Source of the DNA: Steroidobacteraceae bacterium
GTDB lineage: Bacteria; Pseudomonadota; Gammaproteobacteria; Steroidobacterales; Steroidobacteraceae
Direction: 5' to 3'
Length of the DNA: 37,082 nucleotides
Assembly (NCBI GenBank): GCA_025451275.1
Contig: JANWKR010000066.1
Coordinates: 1-37,082 of the forward strand
The notes beneath the pieces were generated by a model that saw only the letters and a program-made list of their open reading frames with translations, did no database searches and was not told where the DNA came from. Of the stretch, positions 1 through 8,278 are shown in pieces (positions within the stretch are counted from its first letter, which is position 1; every line of letters starts with the position of its first letter). A program made the translations under genes and the position numbers.

Positions 1-273
1 GATGCACAGCACGCCGCAGGCAGCGCCACGGGACCCGATCCGAACCTGCGGCCGCTGCCGGAGCGCAAGCAGTGATGGCGCGGCCGGTCGCCCAAGCTCG
101 CCGGTTCGTGCGGCTGCTGGGCGACTAAAGGCAGCCGCAACGGCGGCACGCGCAGCCGCCGAAGGGCGCGGTGATGATCCTGCAGAGCGCGCGCAGCAGA
201 TCCTTCAGCCGCGAACGCGGCACTCTCGCTCCCGGATCTGGCAACAACGGCACGCCGTCGTCCCCGCGCTCGA

Positions 274-2436
274 CTAGTGCTTAGGCTGCCAGGCCGGATC
301 GCCGGCGCGCCAGAACACGAACGCGGCGATGTCCGCATCCTCGGCGTCGCGCGTCGACTTGGTGGTGCCGAGCCCGTGCCCGGCGGCATCCTCGACGCGC
401 AGCAGCACCGGCTGGCGTCCCGGCACCTGCAGGAGGCGCGCCGCCATCTTGGCTGGCTCCCAGGGTTCGACGCGCGGATCGTTGAGGCCGGTGGTGAGGA
501 GGAACGCCGGGTAGTGGCCGTCGTCCTTCACGTGCTGGTAAGCGTCCATCTCGAGGAGATTCTTGAACCCCTGCGGGTCCTTGAACGTGCCGAACTCCGG
601 CACGTTCGCCGGTCCCGACGGCATGGTCTCGGAGCGCAGTGCGTCGAGATCGCCGACCCGGCCGACCGCGCCGGCGAACAGCTCCGGCTTCTCGGTCGCG
701 GCGCGGCCCACGGCGATGCCGCCCGCCGAGGTGCCCTGGATGGTCAGCAGCGCGGGCGTGGTGTAGCCCTTCTGGATCAGCGCCTCGGCACAGGCGATGA
801 AGTCGCGCCAGGTGTTGGGTTTGTTGGCGTCCTTGCCACCGAGGCGCCAGGCCTCGCCGAGCTCGCCGCCGCCGCGCACGTGGCACTCGGCGTAGGCAGC
901 GCCGGCATCGGCCAGCGACACGATGCGCGGCGAAAACGCCGGCAGCGCCGAGATGCCGTACGCGCCATAGGCATCGAGCAGCATGGGCCGCGCCCTGACC
1001 GGCCCCGCCGGCGTGATCACCGACAGCGGCACCTTGGTGCCGTCCGCCGCCGTCGCCTCGAGCTCCTCGGCGTGGAAGCGCGCGGCGTCGAACGCCGGAC
1101 CGGTGTCGAGCTTCAGGTCCGCGAACGTGCCGCCGGTCGGGTCGTAGCGGTAGTGCGTCGGCGGATGCACCCAGCCGACCAGCGCCACGACCGCGCCCGC
1201 CTGGCGCGGGTCGGTGGCGACCTCCTGCACGGTGCCGGCGAATGGCAGCCTGAGCTCGGTCACCTTGTCCTGCGCATCCACCCGCAGCACCTTGCCGGTG
1301 AGGCCCTCGCGCGCGACCACATACAGCGCATCGGCGGCGACGTGGATCGATTCGATGACGCGGCCGGGGCGTGCAGCGATCAGCGTGCGCGCGTCCTTGA
1401 GCCCGGCATCGGCTGCGAGCGCCAGTACCTTGAAGGTCGGCGCGTCCTTGTGGCTGAGGAGATAGATGGTCTTGGCGTTGGCGTCGATGCCGGTGACGTC
1501 GTCCGCGCGCACCACCAGCGGCTGCCACTTCGCCTCACCGCCGCGCGCCTGGGCCACCGGCGCGCGCCAGGCGTCGACCTCGTTCTGCACCCCGTTGAGG
1601 AGGAACAGGAATGCGCGGCCGGAGGCCGGCACCACCTGCACGACGGGGAACTTCACCGGATCGGTGTTGGGTCCCTTGTGCACCAGCGTGCCCACCACCT
1701 GGGTCGGCGGCGCCTTGAGCGTCCAGAACCAGGTGCCCGCGTTCAGGTACTTGTCGCTCGGCTTGGCGCCGGGCTTGAGCTCCTGCAGGCGCACGAAAAA
1801 GAGGCCACTGCCGTCATCGAGCCACGAGGGCGCGCCGAACTGGGCGCGGTCGATCGGGCCGGCCACGGTCTTGCCACTCGCCACGTCCAGCACCGAGATT
1901 TTGGAGTTCTCCGAGCCGCCGGCCGAGATGCCGACCGCCACCTGCGTGCCATCGGGCGCGGTCTGGTAGTAGTCGATCGCCTGCGGCTCGCCGCCGGCGG
2001 CCTTGATGAGGGCCGCGACGTCGATGAGCGTGCGCCTGGCGCCGTCCTTCTCGCGTACCACCAGGTCGTAGACGTCGGAGCCCGCCTTGCGCTCCAGGTA
2101 GAACACCCGCCCGGCCGCCTCCTGCACCGAGTTGACGAAGCCGAACGAGGCGCCCAGTGCGCTCAGCTTCTTGAGGTACGCGGCACGCGGTGCGATCGAG
2201 TCGAATACGCCGCGCGTCCAGGCGCCCTGCGCCTTCATCCACGCGAGCGTCGCCGGATCCTTGGACTCGATGAAGCGGAACCGGTCGGTCAGCTTGCTGC
2301 CGAAGTAGTTCTCCTCGACCGGGCGCGGCGCGAGGTCGGCCGGCTGGCCACCCGGGCTGACGGGAGTGACGCGGTCCGCGGCGAGAGCCGCGCACGGCAG
2401 GACCAGGAGCAACGGCAGCACTCGCATGAGCTTCAT
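274..2436 (-). CDS. Prolyl oligopeptidase family (S9) serine peptidase, exported
   Basis: A 720-residue protein of the S9 prolyl oligopeptidase family, which cleaves short peptides. An N-terminal signal peptide (MKLMRVLPLLLVLPCAALAA) implies a periplasmic or secreted enzyme. Roughly residues 25-450 form the beta-propeller region and the rest the alpha/beta hydrolase domain. The likely catalytic triad is Ser570 in GTSAGG, Asp653 in LNDPR and His687 in AGHGLG; order and spacing match prolyl oligopeptidase. The start at 2436 is chosen because GTGAG lies 6 nt upstream; an in-frame ATG at 2442 is possible, while longer frames to 2559 run in front of the signal peptide. It lies 65 nt downstream of the PLD-family gene on the same strand, possibly co-transcribed. 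Family assignment is secure; substrate is unknown. Confidence 0.9.
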   Translation of the reverse strand: MKLMRVLPLLLVLPCAALAADRVTPVSPGGQPADLAPRPVEENYFGSKLTDRFRFIESKDPATLAWMKAQGAWTRGVFDSIAPRAAYLKKLSALGASFGFVNSVQEAAGRVFYLERKAGSDVYDLVVREKDGARRTLIDVAALIKAAGGEPQAIDYYQTAPDGTQVAVGISAGGSENSKISVLDVASGKTVAGPIDRAQFGAPSWLDDGSGLFFVRLQELKPGAKPSDKYLNAGTWFWTLKAPPTQVVGTLVHKGPNTDPVKFPVVQVVPASGRAFLFLLNGVQNEVDAWRAPVAQARGGEAKWQPLVVRADDVTGIDANAKTIYLLSHKDAPTFKVLALAADAGLKDARTLIAARPGRVIESIHVAADALYVVAREGLTGKVLRVDAQDKVTELRLPFAGTVQEVATDPRQAGAVVALVGWVHPPTHYRYDPTGGTFADLKLDTGPAFDAARFHAEELEATAADGTKVPLSVITPAGPVRARPMLLDAYGAYGISALPAFSPRIVSLADAGAAYAECHVRGGGELGEAWRLGGKDANKPNTWRDFIACAEALIQKGYTTPALLTIQGTSAGGIAVGRAATEKPELFAGAVGRVGDLDALRSETMPSGPANVPEFGTFKDPQGFKNLLEMDAYQHVKDDGHYPAFLLTTGLNDPRVEPWEPAKMAARLLQVPGRQPVLLRVEDAAGHGLGTTKSTRDAEDADIAAFVFWRAGDPAWQPKH

Positions 2437-2501
2437 ACGCATCTCACGGCAACCGCGCAGCACGCGCGAGGTGCGCATGGTAGCCGAACGCGCGCCGCCG
2501 C

Positions 2502-4085
2502 TTACAGCTCGCTTTCGGGCACGAACCAGGTCAGCACGCGAATCTCGATCCGCTGCCACAGGCTGCGCGCCGGCTCCCGGTCATAGGTTACCGTGCGCCC
2601 GTCTTCCTCCGTGCTCCACAGCAGGCGTCCCCGGCCCCGCGGCCCCGGATCGAGCTTGACGCTGTAGGCGTTCTGCGGCTCGGTCATGGCGTCGAAGCGC
2701 CGCAGCGTCTCCTGCGCCAGCCCGCTGCTGTGCACCACCAGGCCGTCCTCGGTGTTGAGCCAGCGCGAGCGCTGGTCGAGGTTCATGGAGCCGACGAACA
2801 CCGCGTCGTCGTCGAAGGCGATGAGCTTGGCGTGCAGGCCGTAGTTGCCGGTGCGCGTCAGCTGTTTCGACTCGCCGCTGCCGCGCCGGCTGCCCGGGCG
2901 CGCGCGGATCTCGAACAGCTCGATGCCCGACTCCAGCAGCACCCTGCGGTAGCGCATGTAGCCGGCCTGCGCCAGGGGGTCCTTGGCCGCCTCCATCGAG
3001 GTGGTGAGGATGCGCACCCGCCGCGCCGCGGCCCGCTGCTGCTCGAGCAGCGCGAGCTCCTCGCGCGTCGGCACCAGGTACGGGTTCACGAGGGTGAGCT
3101 GGGAGCGGGTGTGCTCGATGGCGTGTGCCACCGGCCCGAAGGTCAGCCGCCCGGCGCGCCGTCCCGCGGCCACTGCCTTCTTGTCCGGGCTGTCGCAGGC
3201 CAGCTCGAACCCCGCCCAGCCGAGCGGCGCGGAGCCGGCCAGCACGTCGGCGAGCGGCTCGTTGGCGGCCAGCTTGTCCTGGTAGTTGAAGCCCGCCGAC
3301 GCGGCTTTCTGCGGCACCGTGCCGCGCCGCGCGATGGCGCGCGCGGTGCGGCGCCCGGAGCGGGTCTCGGTCAGCAGCGCCTGCGCCGGCACCGCCGTTT
3401 CGCTGTCCCAGAACTGCCCGAAAACCGCGGCCAGCTGCGGCACGGCCGCCCCGACGACCAGCAGGTCGTCGTCGGCGTACTGCGATTCGGGGTCAACCTG
3501 GAAGTACTCGTCGCCGATGTTGCGGCCGCCGATGAGCGCCACCGCGTCGTCGGCGACGAACAGCTTATTGTGCATGCGATAGTCGAGGCGTCCCTTGTTG
3601 AAGGTCCACTCGAGGCCGCGCAGCACGGTGTTGTGGCCGCGGTAACGCCACGGATTGAAGACGCGGATGGCGATGTTGGGATGGCCCGTGAGCGCGAACA
3701 GCTGCTCGTCGCCGCGCTGGGTCTCGCCGTCGTCGACCAGGATGCGCACCTGCACGCCGCGCTCGGCCGCCTGCGCCAGCGCCTCGGTGATCAGCCGCCC
3801 CGACTCGTCGCCGTGGAAGATGTAGTACTGCAGGTCGAGCGAGCGCTGCGCGGTGCGGATCAGCTCCAGGCGCAGCAAGAGCCCCTCGACGCCGACCGAG
3901 AACAGCCGGAACCCCGCGGCGCCCGGATGCGACTGCGCCGCGGCGGCGAACGGCTTGACGAGCGCGGGGTTGGCGGCGTGTTCCGGGGCCGGCAGCGGCG
4001 TGCGCGGATAGTCGCGACCGGGCGGGAGTGAAGCGCAGGCGCCCAGCAGCAGTACGCAGCAGGCGCTGGCCAGCAGGCGCGTCAT
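2502..4085 (-). CDS. Phospholipase D / cardiolipin synthase family lipoprotein
   Basis: A 527-residue protein with two HKD phosphatidyltransferase motifs: H172-x-K174-x4-D179 (MHNKLFVAD) and H418-x-K420-x4-D425 (LHAKLIAFD). Both active-site halves of a PLD-superfamily enzyme are therefore intact. Residues 1-17 form a lipoprotein signal with lipobox LGAC (Cys17), so the protein is probably anchored to a membrane facing the periplasm. The overall design resembles the ClsC/YmdC group of cardiolipin synthases, which join phospholipids to make cardiolipin, but other PLD-type activities cannot be excluded. The start at 4085 is chosen because it places the signal peptide at the N-terminus; an upstream in-frame ATG at 4172 would add 29 residues in front of it. 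Confidence 0.87.
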   Translation of the reverse strand: MTRLLASACCVLLLGACASLPPGRDYPRTPLPAPEHAANPALVKPFAAAAQSHPGAAGFRLFSVGVEGLLLRLELIRTAQRSLDLQYYIFHGDESGRLITEALAQAAERGVQVRILVDDGETQRGDEQLFALTGHPNIAIRVFNPWRYRGHNTVLRGLEWTFNKGRLDYRMHNKLFVADDAVALIGGRNIGDEYFQVDPESQYADDDLLVVGAAVPQLAAVFGQFWDSETAVPAQALLTETRSGRRTARAIARRGTVPQKAASAGFNYQDKLAANEPLADVLAGSAPLGWAGFELACDSPDKKAVAAGRRAGRLTFGPVAHAIEHTRSQLTLVNPYLVPTREELALLEQQRAAARRVRILTTSMEAAKDPLAQAGYMRYRRVLLESGIELFEIRARPGSRRGSGESKQLTRTGNYGLHAKLIAFDDDAVFVGSMNLDQRSRWLNTEDGLVVHSSGLAQETLRRFDAMTEPQNAYSVKLDPGPRGRGRLLWSTEEDGRTVTYDREPARSLWQRIEIRVLTWFVPESEL

Positions 4086-4258
4086 GGCAGTGCGGCGTCG
4101 CGGGCCGGGGGCAGTGTGTTCATGAAGCAGTGTACGTCCAGGTGGCGGCCGCCCGCGTGTCAGGAACAACACTTAGCCACGCCGTGGCGCCGCGCGCACC
4201 CTGTCATCTGGGCCCGACGGTATGTCCTTCCGGGCGGACCGGCGCTGCCACGGTCGAG

Positions 4259-4687
4259 CTAGCTGTGGATGTAGCTCTCCAGCTGCTCGATCTGCGCCTG
4301 CTGCTCTGCGATCACCGCCTTCACCAGATCGCCGATCGACACCATGCCCGCCACGCGGCCGCGCTCGATGACCGGCAGGTGGCGGACATGCTTGTCGGTC
4401 ATGAGCTGCATGCACTTCTGCACCGTGTCATCGAGCGCCACGGTGATGACCGGCGTGCTCATGATGTCGCGCACCGGCGTGTCCGCCGAGGAGCGCCCCA
4501 TGAGGATCACTTTGCGGGCGTAGTCGCGCTCGGACACGATGCCCTCCAGGGCCTCGCCCCGCATGACGAGCAGCGCGCCGACGCGATGCGCCGCCATGGC
4601 GCGGATGGCCTCCAGCACCGCGGCCTCGGGTGCGACGGAGTAGATCTCAGCTTTCTTGCGCTCGAGCAACTGGCGCACGGTGGTCAT
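4259..4687 (-). CDS. Twin CBS-domain protein
   Basis: A 142-residue cytoplasmic protein made almost entirely of two CBS domains (about residues 8-62 and 72-128), with the typical GIVSERDYARK and GMVSIGDLVKAV segments. CBS pairs bind adenosyl nucleotides and act as energy or redox sensors. The protein has no attached catalytic domain, so it is probably a stand-alone regulatory module of the kind common in proteobacteria. It starts 28 nt after the SIMPL-domain gene on the same strand, suggesting one transcript. A short helical tail (AEQQAQIEQLESYI) follows the second CBS domain. Partner and ligand are unknown. Confidence 0.85.
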   Translation of the reverse strand: MTTVRQLLERKKAEIYSVAPEAAVLEAIRAMAAHRVGALLVMRGEALEGIVSERDYARKVILMGRSSADTPVRDIMSTPVITVALDDTVQKCMQLMTDKHVRHLPVIERGRVAGMVSIGDLVKAVIAEQQAQIEQLESYIHS

Positions 4688-4715
4688 GGCCCGTTTCTCC
4701 TCTTGCTGTTGGCAG

Positions 4716-5447
4716 TCAGTGTCCCGCCGCTCCGACCTCCACGCTGAGCGTCACCTGGGCACTGACGTCGAGCGTGCCGCTCTCCACGGGGGTGGTGGCC
4801 ACCGCCGAGGTCACCATGGTGCGCGCCGCGCCGTCGAAGCGGATCGGCATGACGTGCGGACTGTTCTCCTCGACCGTCAGCACGCGCAGCACTTTGAGGC
4901 CGAGCGCCGCGGCGAGTACATCCGCCTCGGCACGCGCCTTGAGCGCCGCCTCGCGCAGCGCCTGGGCGCGCACGGCGTCCTGGTCGCGCAACGTGAACTG
5001 GATCCCCTGCACGTGGTTGGTGCCGGCCTGGGTGGCGGCGTCGATGACCGCGCCGATCTTGGGCAGCTCGTCGAGCGTCACTTGCACGACGTTGGCGGCG
5101 GTATAGCCCTCGAGCGTCGGCTCGCCGCCGTTGGGGTGATACTGGTAGTTGGGATTGAGGGTGTAGCTCACCGTCTTCAGCACCGCGGCCGGGCCGGCCG
5201 CCTTGCGCACCGCGGCCAGCACCGCGTCCAGCGTGCGCGCGTTCTGGGCGGCGGCCTCCTGCGAGGTGGCGGCGCGGGTGCTGACGCCGAGATCGACCTG
5301 CACGCGGTCGGGCTTCGCGGTGACCTGCGCATCCGCGGTGACGCGGATCGACGACACCGGTGCGTCCGCCAACACCGTGGCTGACAGCGCACACGCGAGC
5401 AGTGTGGCGAGCAGTCGTTGCAGGTTGTTAAGACCGCCGGAACGCAT
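4716..5447 (-). CDS. SIMPL domain (DUF541) periplasmic protein
   Basis: A 243-residue protein of the SIMPL/DUF541 family (E. coli YggE-like). It has a signal peptide (roughly residues 1-27, ending TVLADA) followed by the repeated beta-alpha architecture of the family: SIRVTADAQVTAKPDRVQ opening strand, the YTAANVVQVTLDEL segment and the VEENSPH region near the C-terminus. YggE-type proteins are linked to oxidative-stress tolerance in some bacteria, but the biochemical role is not settled. It heads a minus-strand pair with the CBS-domain gene and is divergent from the CheD-like gene across about 90 bp. The start at 5447 is the only one giving a complete signal peptide. Confidence 0.85.
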   Translation of the reverse strand: MRSGGLNNLQRLLATLLACALSATVLADAPVSSIRVTADAQVTAKPDRVQVDLGVSTRAATSQEAAAQNARTLDAVLAAVRKAAGPAAVLKTVSYTLNPNYQYHPNGGEPTLEGYTAANVVQVTLDELPKIGAVIDAATQAGTNHVQGIQFTLRDQDAVRAQALREAALKARAEADVLAAALGLKVLRVLTVEENSPHVMPIRFDGAARTMVTSAVATTPVESGTLDVSAQVTLSVEVGAAGH

Positions 5448-5536
5448 TCGCGATATTCTACTCGGGCCGCGTGCGGCAGTTCATAGTTTGGGCAGGAAGG
5501 CTCACGCGCTTGCACAGGGAAGGTATACAACAGCGC

Positions 5537-5989
5537 ATGGACAGCCGGGAAATCCATGTCGCGCCTGATCGCTTCGAGCTGAGCTCGGGCGAGGCCTTGC
5601 TGATCACCGAGTTGCGCTCGGCGCTCGCGGTCTGCGTCTACGACGCCGCCGAGGAAGCCGGCGCGCTGTTGCATCTGCGCTGCATCATCCGCACCTCCAA
5701 ACCGGCCGACGTCACCGACACCACGCTCGCCACCGAGCTGCTGCTGCTCGATCGCTGTCTCGAGGCGCTGCGCGCCGCCGCACCCGCGGCGCGCCACCTG
5801 CAGGCGCGCATCGTGGTGCACCTCGACGACTCGCCGCAGGCGCGCCCGGCGTTCGAGACCATGCTCAACCTGGTGCGCCACTATCTGGTGGATGCCGGCG
5901 TCGAGACCCTGCCCGAAGACATCGCGCACGGCGCGCCGCGTACGCTGCGCTTCCGGCCGAGCATGGGCTGGGTGCACACCCGCGCCTGA
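5537..5989 (+). CDS. CheD-like protein lacking the catalytic cysteine
   Basis: A 150-residue protein. The segment ELRSALAVCVYDAAEEAGAL followed by LLHLR resembles the core of CheD chemoreceptor deamidases, in which a Ser-Cys pair precedes V-x-x-x-D and a His follows about 17 residues later. Here the cysteine position is Ala (SA instead of SC) while the His is kept, so deamidase activity is unlikely if the alignment is right. The second half is helix-rich (ATELLLLDRCLEALRAAA) and then beta (QARIVVHLDD). There is no chemotaxis gene nearby. The start at 5537 is preferred because the upstream in-frame ATG (5471) lies in the likely promoter region, with TATACA at 5524-5529. The gene itself is probably real; the CheD relationship is tentative. 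Confidence 0.5.
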   Translation: MDSREIHVAPDRFELSSGEALLITELRSALAVCVYDAAEEAGALLHLRCIIRTSKPADVTDTTLATELLLLDRCLEALRAAAPAARHLQARIVVHLDDSPQARPAFETMLNLVRHYLVDAGVETLPEDIAHGAPRTLRFRPSMGWVHTRA

Positions 5990-5999
5990 GGCGGCCCGC

Positions 6000-6398
6000 A
6001 TGGCGCACAGCGTCGCCGTCCCGGAAGGCCTGCGCCGTGCGCTGGAGCGCCTGCTCGGCGCTTCGGTCGCGCAGGTGCGGGTCTTCGAGCACTCCTGGTA
6101 CGCGCGGCTGCACGGCCGCCGCGCCGTCGCCACTACCCGGCGCGAGCGCATCTATCTGCGCGGCAGCGCGGGCGAATTCTTCGCCGACCCCCGGCTCATG
6201 CTGCACGAGTACTGCCACGTGGTGCACCAGTGGCGCGGCGGGCGGCTGACCGTGGCGCGCTATCTCGCCGAGTGCCTGCGGCGCGGCTACTGGAACAACC
6301 GCTTCGAGATCGAGGCGCGCGCCTTTGCCGAGCAGCACGCCGCGCAGCTGCACGCGCTGCTGGCCGCCGCTCAGCCGAGCAGCGCCTCGCGCCGGTAG
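6000..6398 (+). CDS. Small HExxH metallopeptidase-like protein (DUF4157-type)
   Basis: A 132-residue protein carrying MLHEYCHVVHQW, a zincin motif (HEYCH) of the form found in DUF4157-type putative metallopeptidases. A later E (FEIEARAFAEQHA) could supply the third metal ligand. There is no signal peptide, so it is probably cytoplasmic. It begins 10 nt after the stop of the CheD-like gene with GAGG about 8 nt upstream of ATG, so the two are likely co-transcribed. Its 3' end overlaps the convergent ABC permease gene by 28 bp. Proteolytic activity is an inference from the motif alone; the domain is shorter than most proteases and may be a degenerate or partner-dependent form. Confidence 0.7.
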   Translation: MAHSVAVPEGLRRALERLLGASVAQVRVFEHSWYARLHGRRAVATTRRERIYLRGSAGEFFADPRLMLHEYCHVVHQWRGGRLTVARYLAECLRRGYWNNRFEIEARAFAEQHAAQLHALLAAAQPSSASRR

Positions 6399-7549
6399 AG
6401 CCGGCCGGCGATGCCGATGAGCAGCGCCCCGAGCGCCAGCGTCACCGCGACCGAGACCGCGACGTAGCCCGGCGGCAGCGGCTCAGCGCGCAGCAGGCTC
6501 GAGATGAGGAAGTGCTGGCCCAGCGAGGGCACCGCCATGGTGGCGAGCCTGGGCCGCAGGCCCAGCAGGCCCGCGAACATCAGCGGCAGGGTGGGCACCA
6601 GCAGCACCAGTCCCAGCCAGGTCTGCGCCTCGCGATAGCTGCGGGTCGCGGACGCCACCAGCGTCATGATGGCCGCGCCCAGCGGCACCAGCGGCAGACA
6701 CACCAGCACCACCGCCAGCGCCGTGCCGGGCCCGAGGTCGATGCTCATGCCGATGCGCTCGAGGCCGGCGAAGCGCAGCGCCACCGCGAACACGGCCACC
6801 GTGAGCGTCAGGGACAGCGTCATGTAGGCGCAGGCGGCGAGGATCTTGCCGTAGATCAGCTGCGCGCGCGGCACCGGCAGGGTGAGCAGCGGCTCGAGGG
6901 AGCCGCGCTCGCGCTCGCCGGCGGTGGCATCGATGGCCAGGTACATGCCGCCCATCAGCATGGTGAACAGCACCAGGTAGCTGAGCGTGCCGAGCAGCAG
7001 CACCGCGCGCGCGGCGGGAGTGGACACGTCCACGTCCTGCACCGCGACCGCCTCGAGCAGCAGCGGGTCGAGGCCGCGGGCCGCGAGGCGCAGCCGGCCC
7101 AGAAGCGCGCCGTACTGGGCGAGCAGCATGCGCACGCGGTTGGCAGCGCCGCCCGCGCCGGGATCGGAGGCATCCGCGTACAGCTCGAGCGGCGCCGGCT
7201 GACCGGCCGCGAGCCGCGCGCCGAAGTCGGCACTCACCGCCAGCACCAGCGGCTGCCGGCGCGTGCGCACCGCCGCGCGCGCCGCCGCGTCGTCGTACCC
7301 GACCGCCGTCACCGTGACGCCGTACTGGCGCAGGAAGGCCAGCAGGTTCGGGGCACGCTCGCCGTGCGCCACCGCCAGCGTCACGGCCTTGTCGGTCTGC
7401 TGCGCGCCGTGCCCGAGACTCACCGACAGCGCGCCGGCGAACAGCAGCGGCCCGAGCAGCGGACCGACGATCAGCGCCGAGATCAAGGTACGGCGCTCAC
7501 GCAGGTTCTCGCGGAACTCCTTGGCGAACACGGTGAGCACGGCGCGCAT
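6371..7549 (-). CDS. ABC-2 type transporter permease (NatB-like)
   Basis: A 392-residue inner-membrane permease with the ABC-2 layout: one N-terminal membrane segment (LISALIVGPLLGPLLFAGAL), a large extracytoplasmic domain (about residues 40-170), then five hydrophobic segments including TLSYLVLFTMLMGGMYLAID and the C-terminal VAVSVAVTLALGALLIG. The cytoplasmic KEFRENLRERRT start and the GERERGSLEPLLTLPV loop are hallmarks of NatB/CcmB-like exporters. Its ATG directly follows the TGA of the ATPase gene (TGAATG), so translation is coupled. Together the two genes encode a complete exporter. NatAB pumps Na+ in Bacillus, but substrate cannot be read from sequence here. Confidence 0.88.
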   Translation of the reverse strand: MRAVLTVFAKEFRENLRERRTLISALIVGPLLGPLLFAGALSVSLGHGAQQTDKAVTLAVAHGERAPNLLAFLRQYGVTVTAVGYDDAAARAAVRTRRQPLVLAVSADFGARLAAGQPAPLELYADASDPGAGGAANRVRMLLAQYGALLGRLRLAARGLDPLLLEAVAVQDVDVSTPAARAVLLLGTLSYLVLFTMLMGGMYLAIDATAGERERGSLEPLLTLPVPRAQLIYGKILAACAYMTLSLTLTVAVFAVALRFAGLERIGMSIDLGPGTALAVVLVCLPLVPLGAAIMTLVASATRSYREAQTWLGLVLLVPTLPLMFAGLLGLRPRLATMAVPSLGQHFLISSLLRAEPLPPGYVAVSVAVTLALGALLIGIAGRLYRREALLG

Positions 7550-8278
7550 TCAGGACATCTCCGCGCCGCCGATCAGCTTCACGAACGCCTCCTCGAGACC
7601 CGCCGTGCCGGTCGCGGCGCGGATGGCCTCGGGCGTGCCGGCCGCCAGCACCGTGCCGGCCGCGATCACCACCACCTCGTCGCACAGCGCGCTCACCTCC
7701 TGCATCACGTGGCTGGAGAACAGCACGCAGTGGCCGGCGTCGCGCAGCGACTTGAGCAGCGCGCGCAGTGCGCGCACCGCCATGACGTCGAGACCGTTGG
7801 TGGGCTCATCCAGCAGCAGGTTCTGCGGCTGGTGGACCAGTGCGCGCGCCAGCGCGGTGCGGATGCGCTCGCCCTGCGAGAAGCCCTTGGCGCGGCGGTC
7901 GGCGAACTCCTGCATGCCGAGCAGCCCGATCAGCTCGGCGGCGCGGGCGCGGGCGGCGGCGCGCGGCAGGCCCTGCAGGCGCGCGAAGTAGAGAATGTTC
8001 TCGCGCGCGGTGAGGTTGGGATAGATGCCGCCGCCGTGGGTCAGCACCCCGCAGCGGCGCGCCGCCTCGCGCGGCGCGTGCACCGCACTGCGGCCGTCGA
8101 TGAGCGCATCGCCCGCGTCCGGGCGCAGCACCGTGTACAGCATGCGCAGCGTGGTCGACTTGCCGGCGCCGTTCGGACCCAGGAGCCCCGTGATGCGGCC
8201 GTCGGCGGCGCGGAAGCTGACCTCGCGCACCGCGGCCACCGCGCCGAACCGCTTCGACAGCGCGCGTGCCTCGATCAC
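7550..8278 (-). CDS. ABC transporter ATP-binding protein (NatA-like)
   Basis: A 242-residue ABC ATPase with Walker A GPNGAGKST (residues 34-42), a signature FSQGERIRTALARAL (a variant of LSGGQ), Walker B LLLDEPTNGLD and H-loop SSH. The GTG start at 8278 overlaps the TGA of the upstream alpha/beta hydrolase gene (GTGA), and no ATG lies nearby in frame; the N-terminus so defined ([12 protein letters not shown]) is standard for the family. It energises the permease encoded immediately downstream. The signature FSQGE, common in the NatA group, supports an export rather than an import role. Confidence 0.9.
   Translation of the reverse strand: MIEARALSKRFGAVAAVREVSFRAADGRITGLLGPNGAGKSTTLRMLYTVLRPDAGDALIDGRSAVHAPREAARRCGVLTHGGGIYPNLTARENILYFARLQGLPRAAARARAAELIGLLGMQEFADRRAKGFSQGERIRTALARALVHQPQNLLLDEPTNGLDVMAVRALRALLKSLRDAGHCVLFSSHVMQEVSALCDEVVVIAAGTVLAAGTPEAIRAATGTAGLEEAFVKLIGGAEMS

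Noticed and set aside
1-273. A plus-strand 91-codon frame (2-277), a minus-strand Cys-rich frame of about 43 codons (ending ACRRCGCL), and an inverted repeat GTCGCCCA/TGGGCGAC (87-94 and 118-125)
   Set aside because: None shows a recognisable domain or clear ribosome binding site, and the inverted repeat has a 23-nt loop without a T run. I see no supportable feature here.
277-2586. Long plus-strand open frame (769 codons) opposite the S9 peptidase gene
   Set aside because: It is rich in Arg, His, Gly and Leu with no domain, and the minus strand encodes an intact signal peptide and catalytic triad. High GC content removes stop codons on the antisense strand.
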